Source of the DNA: Palsa-504 sp963744575
GTDB lineage: Bacteria > Actinomycetota > Actinomycetes > Streptosporangiales > Streptosporangiaceae
Assembly: GCA_963744575.1 (NCBI GenBank)
Contig: CAVUUF010000008.1
Coordinates: 124,001-188,000, forward strand
Reading direction: 5' to 3'
Length of the DNA: 64,000 bases
Shown here piece by piece: positions 44,265 to 55,400 of this stretch (the stretch's first letter is position 1; the number at the start of each line of letters is the position of its first letter). Below the pieces are notes generated by a model, which saw nothing but the letters and a program-made list of their open reading frames with translations, was not told where the DNA came from and did not search any database. The translations under genes and the position numbers were made by a program.

Positions 44265-45137
44265 TCAGTGGGTTGTGCTGCGTCGTGCCGTGACGAGGGT
44301 GGTGACCACGCTGGCCCGAATCGGTCGCCCGAGTCGCTCATAGATAGCCGCGTTCTCATGCTCGAGGGCTCGACGCTGGTCCGGTGAGAGCCGGGCGTGA
44401 AACGACATCGTGCGGAGGACAGCGTTGAGTTCGTCAGCAGTCTGCTCGATGAGTTTCGGTACCACCGCTACCTGGACATCACTGAACAGACGGCTGGCGT
44501 AGTCTTGCGCCACGTCATAGCTGCCGAGCCAGGCCCACACCGCTGAGACATTTTCCCGGCGCTGTTTCACCCCCGCGAGCGTGGCGTCGAGATCCCTATA
44601 GGCTGGCCAATCAGCGGCAATGTCAGGTGCGGCCTTTCTCATGGCAGCCAGCATTGCTTCTTGATCGTGCTTGCTACGTTCCCCCGCAAGTCCGAAGTAG
44701 GAGATGAGCGCGAGTGTTCCGCCGGGAACTAGCAGGTCAGCGATTTTGCGCCAACTAACCTTGGGATCGACCCAATGCAGCGCGGAGGCCGAGAAAACGG
44801 CCCGGAAGCGCTCATGGGAGCACGATGCATCCTCAAATCGAGCGTTCATGAACTCTACCGCTCCAGCGCCTTCCAGGTTTTGCCTGGCTAGTGCTATGAG
44901 GTTCGTGCCGGGTTCGAGTGCTGTGACGCGCAGCCCCCGGGCGACGAGACTGCGCGTTAGCTGACCGCTCCCACATCCGATCTCAAGCACCTGATCACCG
45001 TCCCCGATACCAGCGACCTGACAAGCTTGGTCAACGAGTTCGTCGGGATACATCGGACGGTTGCGGTCATACTCAGCCGCTATCTCATCAAAGACTTTGC
45101 CGTAGTGGCGTGCGCTAGACACCCGTAGCCGTGTCAT
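44265..45137 (-). CDS. Class I SAM-dependent methyltransferase
   Basis: 290 residues. Motif I is VLEIGCGSGQLTRSLVARG, motif II ALEPGTNLIALARQNL, and the post-I acidic residue and FSASALHWVDPKVSW match small-molecule methyltransferases of the UbiE/BioC type. The gene is clearly lower in GC than its neighbours and uses rarer codons (AGC/TTT/CTA), which suggests horizontal acquisition. Its ATG abuts the stop of the small membrane protein upstream. Substrate unknown. Confidence 0.85.
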   Translation of the reverse strand: MTRLRVSSARHYGKVFDEIAAEYDRNRPMYPDELVDQACQVAGIGDGDQVLEIGCGSGQLTRSLVARGLRVTALEPGTNLIALARQNLEGAGAVEFMNARFEDASCSHERFRAVFSASALHWVDPKVSWRKIADLLVPGGTLALISYFGLAGERSKHDQEAMLAAMRKAAPDIAADWPAYRDLDATLAGVKQRRENVSAVWAWLGSYDVAQDYASRLFSDVQVAVVPKLIEQTADELNAVLRTMSFHARLSPDQRRALEHENAAIYERLGRPIRASVVTTLVTARRSTTH

Positions 45138-45374
45138 TCAAAGCGGGCGTCGCCAGCGCGGTAGCCAGCCGTTGACCCGCCACTTGGAGCCAGGATGCGC
45201 GGGCAGCAGCAAGACGACCAGCAGCCCCACGGCCGACAGCAGCAGGCCTAGTGTCAACCCAACCCGCTCGCCGTAGCCCTTGCGCTCCGACATCCACGAC
45301 GCGGCGGCGGCCGAGATAAGCCACAAGAACAAGAGATACAGCGCCTTGGCGCCGATAGTTCCGATAGTTATCAC
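45138..45374 (-). CDS. Small two-helix membrane protein
   Basis: 78 residues with two helices (AKALYLLFLWLISAAAASWM; VGLTLGLLLSAVGLLVVLLL) separated by SERKGYGER, and a basic end. GTG start, 13 bases after the livF stop, so it is probably the last cistron of the branched-chain ABC operon. Similar short proteins occur with actinobacterial ABC operons; function unknown. Confidence 0.7.
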   Translation of the reverse strand: MITIGTIGAKALYLLFLWLISAAAASWMSERKGYGERVGLTLGLLLSAVGLLVVLLLPAHPGSKWRVNGWLPRWRRPL

Positions 45375-45387
45375 GCTCCGTTTTCAG

Positions 45388-46094
45388 TCATGTGCCAAGG
45401 TACGCTTTCTGAACCTCAGGGTCGTCACGAAGCCTGACCGACTCGTTGGCCAAGGCTATCCGTCCGGTCTCGAACACGTAGCCGCGGGCGGCGGCGTCGA
45501 GCGCGTAATTGGCGTTCTGCTCCACCAGGAGGATCGCGACCCCGGAGCGGTTAATCTCGCCGATAGTCTCGTAGATCCGCCGTACCAGGAGCGGCGCGAT
45601 GCCAAGTGACGGCTCGTCGAGCATCAGCAGCTTGGGCCGGGCCATCAGGGCGCGGCCGATCGCGAGCATCTGCTGCTCGCCGCCCGACATCGTGCCGGCC
45701 TTCTGCCGCGAGCGCTCCTTGAGCTGAGGGAACAGCTCGTAGACCCGGGCGATGTCTTCGGCGATCTCTGGACCGCGCCGCCGATGGGCGCCTAGGTCCA
45801 GGTTCTCGCGCACCGTCATGCGGGGGAAGCAGTGGCGGCCCTCCGGCGCAAGGGCGATTCCGCGGCCGACGATCTCGTGCGCCGGCACGCGCGTGATCTC
45901 CTCTCCGGCGAACACGATCTTCCCCGCGCTGGCCGGGGTGAGGCCCGATATCGAGCGCAGGCTTGTCGTCTTCCCGGCCCCGTTGGAGCCGATCAGCGTC
46001 ACCACCTCGCCCGCAGCTACCGTCAGCGAGATGCCTTTGAGCGCCTCGATCGAGCCGTAGCGGGTATGCAGGTCGGTGACCTCGAGCAGCGCCA

Positions 46095-46095
<1 letters not shown>
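45388..46095 (-). CDS. livF: LivF-type branched-chain amino-acid ABC transporter ATPase
   Basis: 235 residues. Walker A GSNGAGKTTSL, Q-loop region, signature MSGGEQQMLAIGRAL, Walker B KLLMLDEPSLGIAP and switch His-equivalent region VEQNANYAL fit LivF. The ATG overlaps the livG stop. It energises import with LivG. The actual substrate could be an amino acid, amide or urea. Confidence 0.93.
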
Positions 46096-46918
<823 letters not shown>

Positions 46919-46922
<4 letters not shown>

Positions 46923-48112
46923 GCCGCGCCTCCGGCGCCGCCCGGCGCCTCCGCGAGCTGCGCGTCCTCCGCCGCGATCTCGGCCGTGAGTTCGAGCCGG
47001 CGTCGCCGTTCCGGGATCAGGCCCTGCGGTCGCAGCACCATCATGATCACCAGCAGGAATCCGAAGATCCCGAACTCCACCTGGGTCAGCTGGAAGTGCA
47101 GGCCGAACTTGCTAGGCAGATCGTTCAGCACGTCAGGGATCAGGTAGTTGTTGATGTAGCCGAGGGCCAGCCCTCCGACGACCGCGCCCCAGATCGAGCC
47201 GAGCCCGCCGATGATCACCATCGCGAGGATGAAGATCGAGAACCCGAACGCGAACTGGCTGGCGTTGACCTCGGTGTAGTAGGTACCGAAGAACGCGCCC
47301 GCCATGCCGCCGAACGCAGCGCCGACCGAGTAGGCGAGCAGCTTCGTTTTCACCAGCGGAATTCCCATCGACACCGCCGCGACCTCGTCCTCGCGCAACG
47401 CGATCCAGGCCCGGCCGAGCCGCGACTCGCGCAGCCGCAGGTTGACGAACAGGACCAGGAGCAGGATTGCGAAGATCAGCCAGTACCACGGCCTCAGGTT
47501 CAGCAGGCCGAACGACCCGGCGCCCGGGAAGTACGGCGCATCGACGGCGCTGATGCCGAGGTTGCCGGCGGTCAGCGTCATGCCGCCGCCGACCGGGATG
47601 CTCTGGCCGTTGACGGCGAGCGTGCCGATGATCTCCCCGAACGCGAGCGTGACGATCGCGATGTAGTCGCCGCGCAGGCGCAGCGTCGGCAGGCCGATGA
47701 GTATCCCCGCCGCCGCGCAGATGAGCGCGGCGGCGATCAGGATCAGCACGAAGTTGAGGTGGACCCCCGGCAGCGTGCTCGCGACCGGCGAGACCAGCAC
47801 GTGGATGTGCAGCTTGAAGAAGAACCCGGAGCCGAACCATCCCAGCGAGTACGCGCCGAGCGCGTAGAAGGCGACGTAGCCCAGATCGAGCAGTCCGGCA
47901 AATCCCACCACGATGTTGAGGCCGAGCGACATGACCGCGTAAGCCACGGCGATGATGGTCCCGTTCATGAAGCCGCTGTCCGGCGGGAAGAAGAACGGCA
48001 GCACGATCCCGACCACGATGAGCGCTCCGGCCAGCGCGCGGTTCCACCAGGGAGGCAGCCGCTCCACCGCCGCGGCCTGCCGCTCCCGCAGCCGCCCCAG
48101 GAACCCGCTCAT
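46919..48112 (-). CDS. livM: LivM-type ABC transporter permease
   Basis: 397 residues with about nine helices. LNIVVGFAGLLDLGYVAFYA is the family core, followed by LRGDYIAIVTLAFGEI and GRAWIALREDEVAAVSMGI, the ATPase-contact (EAA-like) loop. A charged tail with ERRRRLELTAEIAAEDAQ ends it. The start at 48,112 overlaps the livH stop (ATGA). Confidence 0.92.
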
Positions 48113-49218
48113 CCGGCCTCCCTCGTCTCCTCGCCGAGCAGCCCGCGCGGGCGAAGGACCATGATCACGATCAGGTAGCCGAACACGACTGCCTCGGTCC
48201 ATTGCGGGCCCATCCGCGCATCGGCCAGCGCCTGGATGACGCCGATGATGAGGCCGCCGAGCACCGCGCCGCGTACGTTGCCGATGCCGCCCATCACCGC
48301 GGCTGTGAACGCGATCAAGCCGGCTTTGAAGCCCTGGAAGTACCACACGTTGGTCTCGTAGAGCGCGTACACGAGGCCCGCCGCGCCGGCCAGCATGCCG
48401 CCGAGCAGGAACGTCAGCGAGATCGTGGCGTTGACGTTGATGCCCATCAGCCGGGCGGCCTCCGGGTCCTGGGCGGTGGCCCGCATCGCCCGCCCCGCGC
48501 GAGTGGAGTTGATGAACCAGCTCAGCGCGAACACGAGCGGGATCATCACCGCGAATACGAGGATGTAGCCGCGCTGGATCGGCACGCCGCCGATGGTGAA
48601 CACGGTCTGCTGCACGCCGATCAGGTCGGGCACGCTCTGCGGGGAGCCCCCGCGCCAGAGCAGGCCGACGTTCTGCAGGATGAACGAGAAGCCGACCGCG
48701 GTGATCAGCGCCGCGAGCTTGGGCGCGCTGCGCAGCGGCCGGTAGGCGACCCGCTCGATCAGGACGTTCAGGGATCCCGTCACGATCATCGTGATGATCA
48801 GCGTCAGCAGCAGGAAGCCGGTCAGCGCGGCGGCGCCCATGCCGGGAGTGAGCCCGAACATGCTCCACAGGCCCACGGCGGTGAAGGAGCCGATCATGAA
48901 TACGTCGCCGTGCGCGAAGTTGATCAGCTCGATGATTCCGTAGACCAGCGTGTACCCGATCGCGATCAGGGCCCAGATAGCGCCGTTGGACAGGCCCTGG
49001 GCGAAGTCGTAGCCCAGGTTCGACAGGTCGTGGTGGACCACCGGGTGGCCCGCAACAGTGACCTGGTAGCCGAACACCAGATCGTGGACGCCGTAGTAGA
49101 CCGGCAGCGCCGCGAGCGCCGCGATCAGGCCCCACTGGCCGGCGTAGCGGCGAACCGCCGCCAGCGGGCGTACCGGCGTGGCGGGCCGGCTTGGCGGAGA
49201 AACGGTTGTGGTTTCCAT
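48109..49218 (-). CDS. livH: LivH-type ABC transporter permease
   Basis: 369 residues. After a Pro-rich cytoplasmic start come helices with GLSNGAIWALIAIGYTLVYG, IIELINFAHGDVFMIGSF and the contact loop GRAMRATAQDPEAARLMGIN, diagnostic of LivH. It has an unusually long extracytoplasmic insert (VHDLVFGYQVTVAGHPVVHH) near the N-terminus. Confidence 0.92.
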   Translation of the reverse strand: METTTVSPPSRPATPVRPLAAVRRYAGQWGLIAALAALPVYYGVHDLVFGYQVTVAGHPVVHHDLSNLGYDFAQGLSNGAIWALIAIGYTLVYGIIELINFAHGDVFMIGSFTAVGLWSMFGLTPGMGAAALTGFLLLTLIITMIVTGSLNVLIERVAYRPLRSAPKLAALITAVGFSFILQNVGLLWRGGSPQSVPDLIGVQQTVFTIGGVPIQRGYILVFAVMIPLVFALSWFINSTRAGRAMRATAQDPEAARLMGINVNATISLTFLLGGMLAGAAGLVYALYETNVWYFQGFKAGLIAFTAAVMGGIGNVRGAVLGGLIIGVIQALADARMGPQWTEAVVFGYLIVIMVLRPRGLLGEETREAG

Positions 49219-49307
49219 GGCTCCGTGCGGAGTATCGAGCGGCGTGCTGATGGCACCTCACAGAGGTGGTGGGGAGCGGTTAGCCCCCCACCACCCCATT
49301 GTGGCCT

Positions 49308-50600
49308 TTAACTAACCGTCTTCGTAGGTGTGACCGTCTTGAAGAAGACGGGCTCGCCGTTGGATCCGACCTTGTACAGGCCGTAGGACTTCAGCGTCGT
49401 GTCACCGTTGGCGTTGAATCCGTAGGTGCCCAGCACTGACTGAACCGACTTGTCCGCGAACAGGGCCGCCAGCACGGCGGACTTGTCATTGCCCTTCGCG
49501 CCGAGGTTCTTGATCGTATTGAGCGCGAGTTGCATCACCGCGTAGCCGTAGATCGCGTACGGGTCGGGGCTGGAAACGCCGTACTTGGCCTGGTACGCGG
49601 CCAGGAACGCCCTGCCGCCCGGATACGCGGCCAGGTCCTGCGTCGCGACCGTGCACTGGATCAGCGGGTCGATCGCGGCCGGGACACCGCCCTTCGACGC
49701 GGCGGTGTAGGAGCTCGTGCACACCCCGTCGCCGCCGAAGATCTTGGCGGTGGGGAGCGCCGAGTGGACGTCCTTGGTGATCTGGACGGCGCCGTTGGAG
49801 ACGATGCCGGCGAAGAAGAAGCAGTCGGCTCCCTGGCCCTGGACCGTCGAGGCGTAGGAGCGGAAGTTGGGCGCGGTCGGGTCGATCCCGGTGTTGCTGA
49901 CGATCGTGACCCCGTAGTAGCCCTTCTCCAGCTCGAGGAGGGTGGCCAGGCCGGTTCCGTAAGCCTCCTTGTCGTTGGCCACGGCCACCTTGGTGCAGCC
50001 CGCGTCCTTCATCGCGATCAGGTCCGCGGCGGCCTGGATCGAGTCGATCGGCACGATCCGCAGGTAGGTCCGCTTCCCGGTCGGGTAGTACTTCTGCGGC
50101 TCACCGGGGGCGCTGCCCGGCAGGCTGGTGGTCAGGCCGACGTAGGTGTTGGCCGGGCTCACCTGCGGTATGCCCGCCTCGTTGAGGATCGGGATCGACA
50201 CCTCGCTGGCACCGGAGTTGAACTCGCCGATGTAGACGACAGCCTTCGAATCCGAGGCCACCTTGCGCGCGTTCGCCGCCGTCTGGCCCGGGTCCCACTT
50301 GGCAGCCGCGGCGGTTGAGTCGTCGAGTACCTGGTAGTTCACCGTCCACTGACCGGCCTTGCCGTTGGCCTGAGCGAGCGCGAGCTTGATCCCGTTGACC
50401 AGCGGGATGGTCTGCGCGCTCGAGGCTCCCTGCATCGGCAGGCTCGAGTAGACGTCGACCGTGCTGCCGGACGCGCTACCGCTGCTGGTAGCCGAGCTGC
50501 CGCTGCCGGCGGACGAGCTGCCGCTGCTGCTGCAGCCGGCAGCCGCCAAGGCGATCACGGCCAGGGCTGCGATCGCAGTGGTCCGTCTCATAATCTTCAT
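49308..50600 (-). CDS. livK: LivK-type substrate-binding lipoprotein
   Basis: 430 residues. Signal peptide with lipobox ALAAAGCSSS, a Ser/Gly-rich linker, then the type I periplasmic-binding fold: VDVYSSLPMQG, VVYIGEFNSGASEVSIPILN, AGIPQVSPANTYVGLT and YGTGLATLLELEKG. Start is ATG at 50,600 or 50,591. Upstream of livHMGF, 90 bases away, completing the importer. Ligand not predictable from sequence alone. Confidence 0.93.
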   Translation of the reverse strand: MKIMRRTTAIAALAVIALAAAGCSSSGSSSAGSGSSATSSGSASGSTVDVYSSLPMQGASSAQTIPLVNGIKLALAQANGKAGQWTVNYQVLDDSTAAAAKWDPGQTAANARKVASDSKAVVYIGEFNSGASEVSIPILNEAGIPQVSPANTYVGLTTSLPGSAPGEPQKYYPTGKRTYLRIVPIDSIQAAADLIAMKDAGCTKVAVANDKEAYGTGLATLLELEKGYYGVTIVSNTGIDPTAPNFRSYASTVQGQGADCFFFAGIVSNGAVQITKDVHSALPTAKIFGGDGVCTSSYTAASKGGVPAAIDPLIQCTVATQDLAAYPGGRAFLAAYQAKYGVSSPDPYAIYGYAVMQLALNTIKNLGAKGNDKSAVLAALFADKSVQSVLGTYGFNANGDTTLKSYGLYKVGSNGEPVFFKTVTPTKTVS

Positions 50601-50947
50601 CTTCCTCTCGTTGATCGGAGAATTCCGGCTGCCGTGAAGCAAGCTAGCTGGCCCGCTTCGGGCTTCAGCCCCCCTGCGGCAGCCGAGGGATGGACGATTT
50701 GACCAAGTCTCCTTACGGCGGCCGAACCGGGCTGGGCGTCGATTCCTGTCGGTGTCCCGGGCGGGTGAACATCACCGTGAGCACACCTTGGCGGCCGTCC
50801 TGGCATTGGAAGAGCATGCCAAAGTCCTGTCTCGCGGACGGCAACCGTAGGTAACGAAGCAATCAAGGGTCGACGCAGGTCGCCGCAGAAGGGTGCAGAA
50901 GGGTGCAGAAGGGAAATAAGATCACGCCCGAGGCGCAGCCGCGGCTG
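50601..50947. other. 347-base intergenic region with three 10-base repeats
   Basis: Between livK and the double-ATPase ABC gene. Contains three tandem copies of GCAGAAGGGT (last one imperfect) at about 50,885-50,914. It probably holds the liv operon promoter. I see no gene. Confidence 0.5.
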
Positions 50948-52498
50948 CTATCCGGGCGATTCTAGCGCGACAACGTTGTCTGCGTGGCAGATCACAACGG
51001 GGTCGTGCGTTGCGCAGATCACTGTCTGGCCCTCTTCGTGAGCGGCGGCCGCCAGCAGAGCCGCGACGGCCCGGGCGTTGTTCTCGTCCTGCCTCGAGGT
51101 CGGCTCGTCCACGATCAGCAACCCCCGCGCACTCGCCAGCGCCCGGGCCAGCGCCAGGCGCTGGGCTTCCCCAGCCGAGAGCCGGTGGACGCGCTGGCGG
51201 GTCAGGTCGGCGAGCCCGGCCCGCATCAGCGCCTCAGCCGCACGCCCGGCGGCGGCGTTAGCGTCCCAGCCACGTATCCGCAGTATGAGCACGGCATTTT
51301 CCTCTGCGCTCAGGAACCCGATCGGTGCGGGCTCCTGCGAGAGGTACCCGATCCGCTGCCGGCGCAGGCTCGCGAGTTGCTCGGCGTTGCCGTCGCCAAG
51401 CGAGTGCCCGTCGACCATGACCTGGCCCGAACTTGGGCGGTCAAGCCCGGCCACCAGTTTCAGCAGCGTCGTCTTCCCTGCCCCCGAGCGACCCGTGATG
51501 GCGGTCATCTGGCCGGGCGCGAAATCGTGCGTGAGCCCGCCGAGCACGTGGCGCCGGGTTGGCCCGTGCCCGTAGCTGCGCACCGCGGAGCGAAGCTCGA
51601 CCCGGACCGGGACCCCGCGTGCCGTCGGCTGCGGCCAGGATTTGGCTGCTGCCGCTGCGGCCGGGCCGGAATCGCTGACCGCCCTGGTCACGGTCACCCC
51701 GCCCGGGGTCGGCTGCACCAGGGCGCGGCGCCCGATACCGGCCTGAATGAGCAGATCGGGGGGAAGCCGCAGCCAGCCGTCCTTGACCACGAGCGCCTCC
51801 TCCCCGCCACGCCGGTCGCCGATGATCCGCCCGTCCCTTATCCGGAGCGTGCGGTCGGCGACCTCGGCGGTTGCCGGATCGTGGGTCACGAGGATGACGC
51901 TCGTGCCGTTGGTGCGGGAGAGCTCGACGATCAGCGCGCGGACCGCGTCCGCGCTGACGTCGTCGAGCTCGCCGGTCGGCTCATCGGCAAGCAGCAGTGC
52001 CGGCCGGTGGGCGAGCGCGGCGCACAGCGCAAACCGCTGGCGCTCGCCACCGGACAGCTCCCCGGGAAACGCGTCAGCCCGATCGGCCAACGCCGCGGCC
52101 TGGAGTAGTTCATCGACTCGGGGGCGACGCTCCCGTCGCGGCATTCCCCGCAGCGCGAGTGGCAGCCCGATAGCGTCACGCATGCGAAGGTCCGGGGTCA
52201 GCGCTTTCTCGGCGTGCTGCCCGAGGAACCCTACTAGCTCGTGCCGGAGCCGCGACCGGGAGCGCGGTGGCATCCGGCCGATGTCGCGGCCTAGCACGCG
52301 GACCACCCCGGCCGACGGCTGCTGGAACCCGGCGACTACGCGCAGGAGCGTGCTCTTCCCGGCGCCGCTCGGGCCGAGCACGCACAGCACTTCGCCGCGG
52401 GCCAGCTCTAGGTTCGTCCCCTGGAGCGCCGCCGCGTCCCCCTCATTCGTGCGGTGTACGCAGAACACATCGCGCAGTTCGACGACCGCTTCGCTCAT
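50948..52498 (-). CDS. Double-ATPase ABC transporter protein (LolD/MacB-type)
   Basis: 516 residues with two complete nucleotide-binding domains. The first has GPSGAGKSTLLRVVAG, LSGGERQRFALCAAL and LLADEPTGELDD. The second (from about 300) has GRSGAGKTTLLKLVAG, LSAGEAQRLALARAL and LIVDEPTSRQDE. The LADEPTGELD form is typical of the LolD/MacB export group. The fused arrangement means one polypeptide supplies both ATPase sites for a single large permease. Its start overlaps the permease stop (ATGA). Confidence 0.9.
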   Translation of the reverse strand: MSEAVVELRDVFCVHRTNEGDAAALQGTNLELARGEVLCVLGPSGAGKSTLLRVVAGFQQPSAGVVRVLGRDIGRMPPRSRSRLRHELVGFLGQHAEKALTPDLRMRDAIGLPLALRGMPRRERRPRVDELLQAAALADRADAFPGELSGGERQRFALCAALAHRPALLLADEPTGELDDVSADAVRALIVELSRTNGTSVILVTHDPATAEVADRTLRIRDGRIIGDRRGGEEALVVKDGWLRLPPDLLIQAGIGRRALVQPTPGGVTVTRAVSDSGPAAAAAAKSWPQPTARGVPVRVELRSAVRSYGHGPTRRHVLGGLTHDFAPGQMTAITGRSGAGKTTLLKLVAGLDRPSSGQVMVDGHSLGDGNAEQLASLRRQRIGYLSQEPAPIGFLSAEENAVLILRIRGWDANAAAGRAAEALMRAGLADLTRQRVHRLSAGEAQRLALARALASARGLLIVDEPTSRQDENNARAVAALLAAAAHEEGQTVICATHDPVVICHADNVVALESPG

Positions 52499-55400
52499 CG
52501 GACGACGCTTTCCCGCGGCTCTCCGCCACGTTCTGCGGGTGATCGCGACAGCCGGCCGGCTCGCCTGCTTCCGATCAGCGCCCGGGTCGCCAGCCAGCTC
52601 GCGAGCGCAAGTAGCGCGAAGGTGCCCGCACTCCAGGCCGCGAGCGCCGTCCACGGCACGACGGTCACCACCGGCGGGCGTGGATCGGCGACAGCGCCCG
52701 CGGCGCGAACGCTCGCGACAGCCAGTCGCGTCAGCAGCGCAGCGATCCCGAGGCCCACGGCCACACCCAGCACGCAAACGAGCACGAGCCGGACTCGCAG
52801 CTCGGCCCGGAGTCCCCGCCGGCCGACGCCTTGCTCCTCGAGGTCTGACTCGACCCGTCGGTCGCGGGCTCCTCCGAGCAGCATGGTCAGCAGCCCGACG
52901 ACCGCCAGCACCACGGACAGTGCCGTCGCCGCGATCAGCGTTCCGAGCACTCCGCGCGCAACCGGAGCGTCCCGCAACTGATGATCGAGGTCGGCTCGGA
53001 ACGAGGAATCGAGCTGGGCAAGCGCCCCGCTCCCGAGCGCGGCGCGCAGCCGCGCGAGGTTCCCGGTGCTGATCCACAACTCGTCGGGCCGGCCTTGACC
53101 GGGAAGCTGGGCATCCAGGGCCGCCGCGAGCGTCGTCTCGTCGGCGATGACGAAGCCGGCCGAGTCGGACGGAAGCGTCGGGAAGCGGTCAAGGGCCCCG
53201 ACCACGCGCGCGATCACCGGGAGGCCGTCGATTGTCAGGGCGATGCGCCCACCGGGCGCCGCGGACGCGGCAGTCTGCGGATCGGCCAGCACCGGGACCG
53301 GGTGCGTGTCGGTTGGCTGCGCCGGCCGTAGCACGCCCGGCGTTCCGCTGGCGGCGAAGCCGACTATCGTGACGGCGCTGCTGCTGGCGGGCGCGGTTGT
53401 TGTCGCCGCGCCCGCCCCACGCCAGGCGCCGAGCGGGACGCGTATAAGCGATCGCCCGCTGGCTGGCAACGCGAGTAGCGGCCCGAGCGCAACGCGGGTG
53501 GAAGACTGAGTTGCGGCCGCCGGGTTCTCGCCGTTCTGGTGGCCGTTCGTGATGGCGAGACCGGTGGGTTCGTCGAGCTCCAGAGCCTCCAGCTCCCACC
53601 GTCCGCGGGGCACGGGGGCACGCAGGAAGGTGACGCCAGCGTCGGCTGTTCCCAGCCCGACCTGTCGGATCGCTCCTTGGGGATCGCGCAGATCCGCGGT
53701 CACGTCGACCGCGAGGCCCGGCGAGGAAGCTCGCAGCGACAGCCACTTCGTGTCCGCCGGCAGCACCGGTCCAGCCACCCGGACCGGGCCTACCGGCTGG
53801 AGGCGCCGGGCCAGCGCTGTCAATGGGGCCGAGCCGTCGCTCTCCCGCCAGCCGCGGATCTGGATCAGTCCGCCCGCGGGTATGCCGAGCGCGGGAACCG
53901 TCACAGTCCCCCCGCCACTCGTGTAGTTCGCGTCGGTCCGGCGGACGGGCAGCACGGTGCCGGACGCGAGCGCCTGCCAGCGCTGAAGCGGAGCCACCTC
54001 GAGCGGGGTGTTGAAATCCGGCCCCGGCGAGACAAGCGCGTCGAGCGGGACGCGATCCGCCGACTGATCTGCCGCGCTGCGGATCAGCGTCGACCGGTAG
54101 GCGAGGGCGAAGCCGCCGAGACCAGTCGTGACGGCGATGAACGCGATGACAAGCGCCGGTACCCCGGGGGAGCGGGCGAGGTTGACGAGCGCGAGGCGCG
54201 GGAGCACCGGGCCGCTGCGCGCCACGCGCTCCGCTCCCCGTAGTACTGCCCCCGCGGCGCGGAACGTCAGCACCCCGACGGCCAGACAGCAAAGCGGCGC
54301 GAGCAGCAGCGCCAGCGCGTTATCGCCGCCGGTGCCCCCAGCCAACGCCGCTACCAGCGCCGCCGCCGCGCCAACCGCCAGCACGTCGGTCAGCCTCGCG
54401 CTGCGCACCAGCACCAGCGCGCCGAGCAGCGCGGTTGCCGCAAGCCAGCCGATCCCCAGCGTAAGCAGCCCTGCGGGGGTGATCACGCTGTGCATGAGGA
54501 TTGCGCCAGCTGGCTCCCCCTGGCCATTCGCCAGCAGCGCCGCGCCCCCAATACCTACGGCAGCGCCGGCGCCCAGCGCGGCTGCGCACAGCCACCCGGA
54601 TTCCACCGCGACGAACAGGGCGCAGTGGTGCATATGGGCACCGGCGATGCGGAGCCGATCAAGCTCGGCCCGCTGATCACGGCGAAGTCCACCGCCGGCG
54701 AGGACGAGGAACAGCGCCAGCGCTGCGATCGCGCCTCCGCCGGCGAGCAGCAGCCGTTGCGGCGCCACGCTCGCCTGGGCCCGGGCTTCGTCCAATGCGG
54801 TGAACGGCGCGCTCAGGCTGAACTGGCTCCCGCTCAGCAGCAATTGGGCCTGCGACCGGGCCAGCTGGTCCTCGGTGTCGGCAAGCTGCCACCCCCGCAG
54901 CCGCGTAATCGTAAGCGGCGCCAGCCAGCTATGCGTGCGGTACAGGCCGCTCAGTCCTGGCAGCGATTCCAATCCGGCGACGTCCCAGGTGACGAGCACC
55001 GGCCCGGCATCCGCGGTTGACGGCACGAACCCGAGGGGGACCGCCGAGCGTAGCGGCGACGAGCCGACGACCTGGATGCGGACGCCGATAGCAGCCATGG
55101 TCGAAGGGACCGGGCCGCCGCCGGCGAGCAGCACCGGGCAGCGGGTCGGGCGGCAGGGCCCCAGCCGAGCCAGCGCAGTGGCAGGAAGCCAGCGGCTCAA
55201 TGGGGCAATCGCGGCCGGGCGCACCACCACTCCTCCGAGGCGTACCGGGTTCAGCAGCATCACCTCGGTCGGCGCCCCCGGGCCAAGCCCGTGCAACAGT
55301 CCCCGTGCCTGGTCCGCCACGCTGCGGCTGACTGGTCCCTGCCAGGTAACGCGGACCTCCCGGTCTAGGGGTGATGCCTTGTCGAGCACCGATCGGGCGC

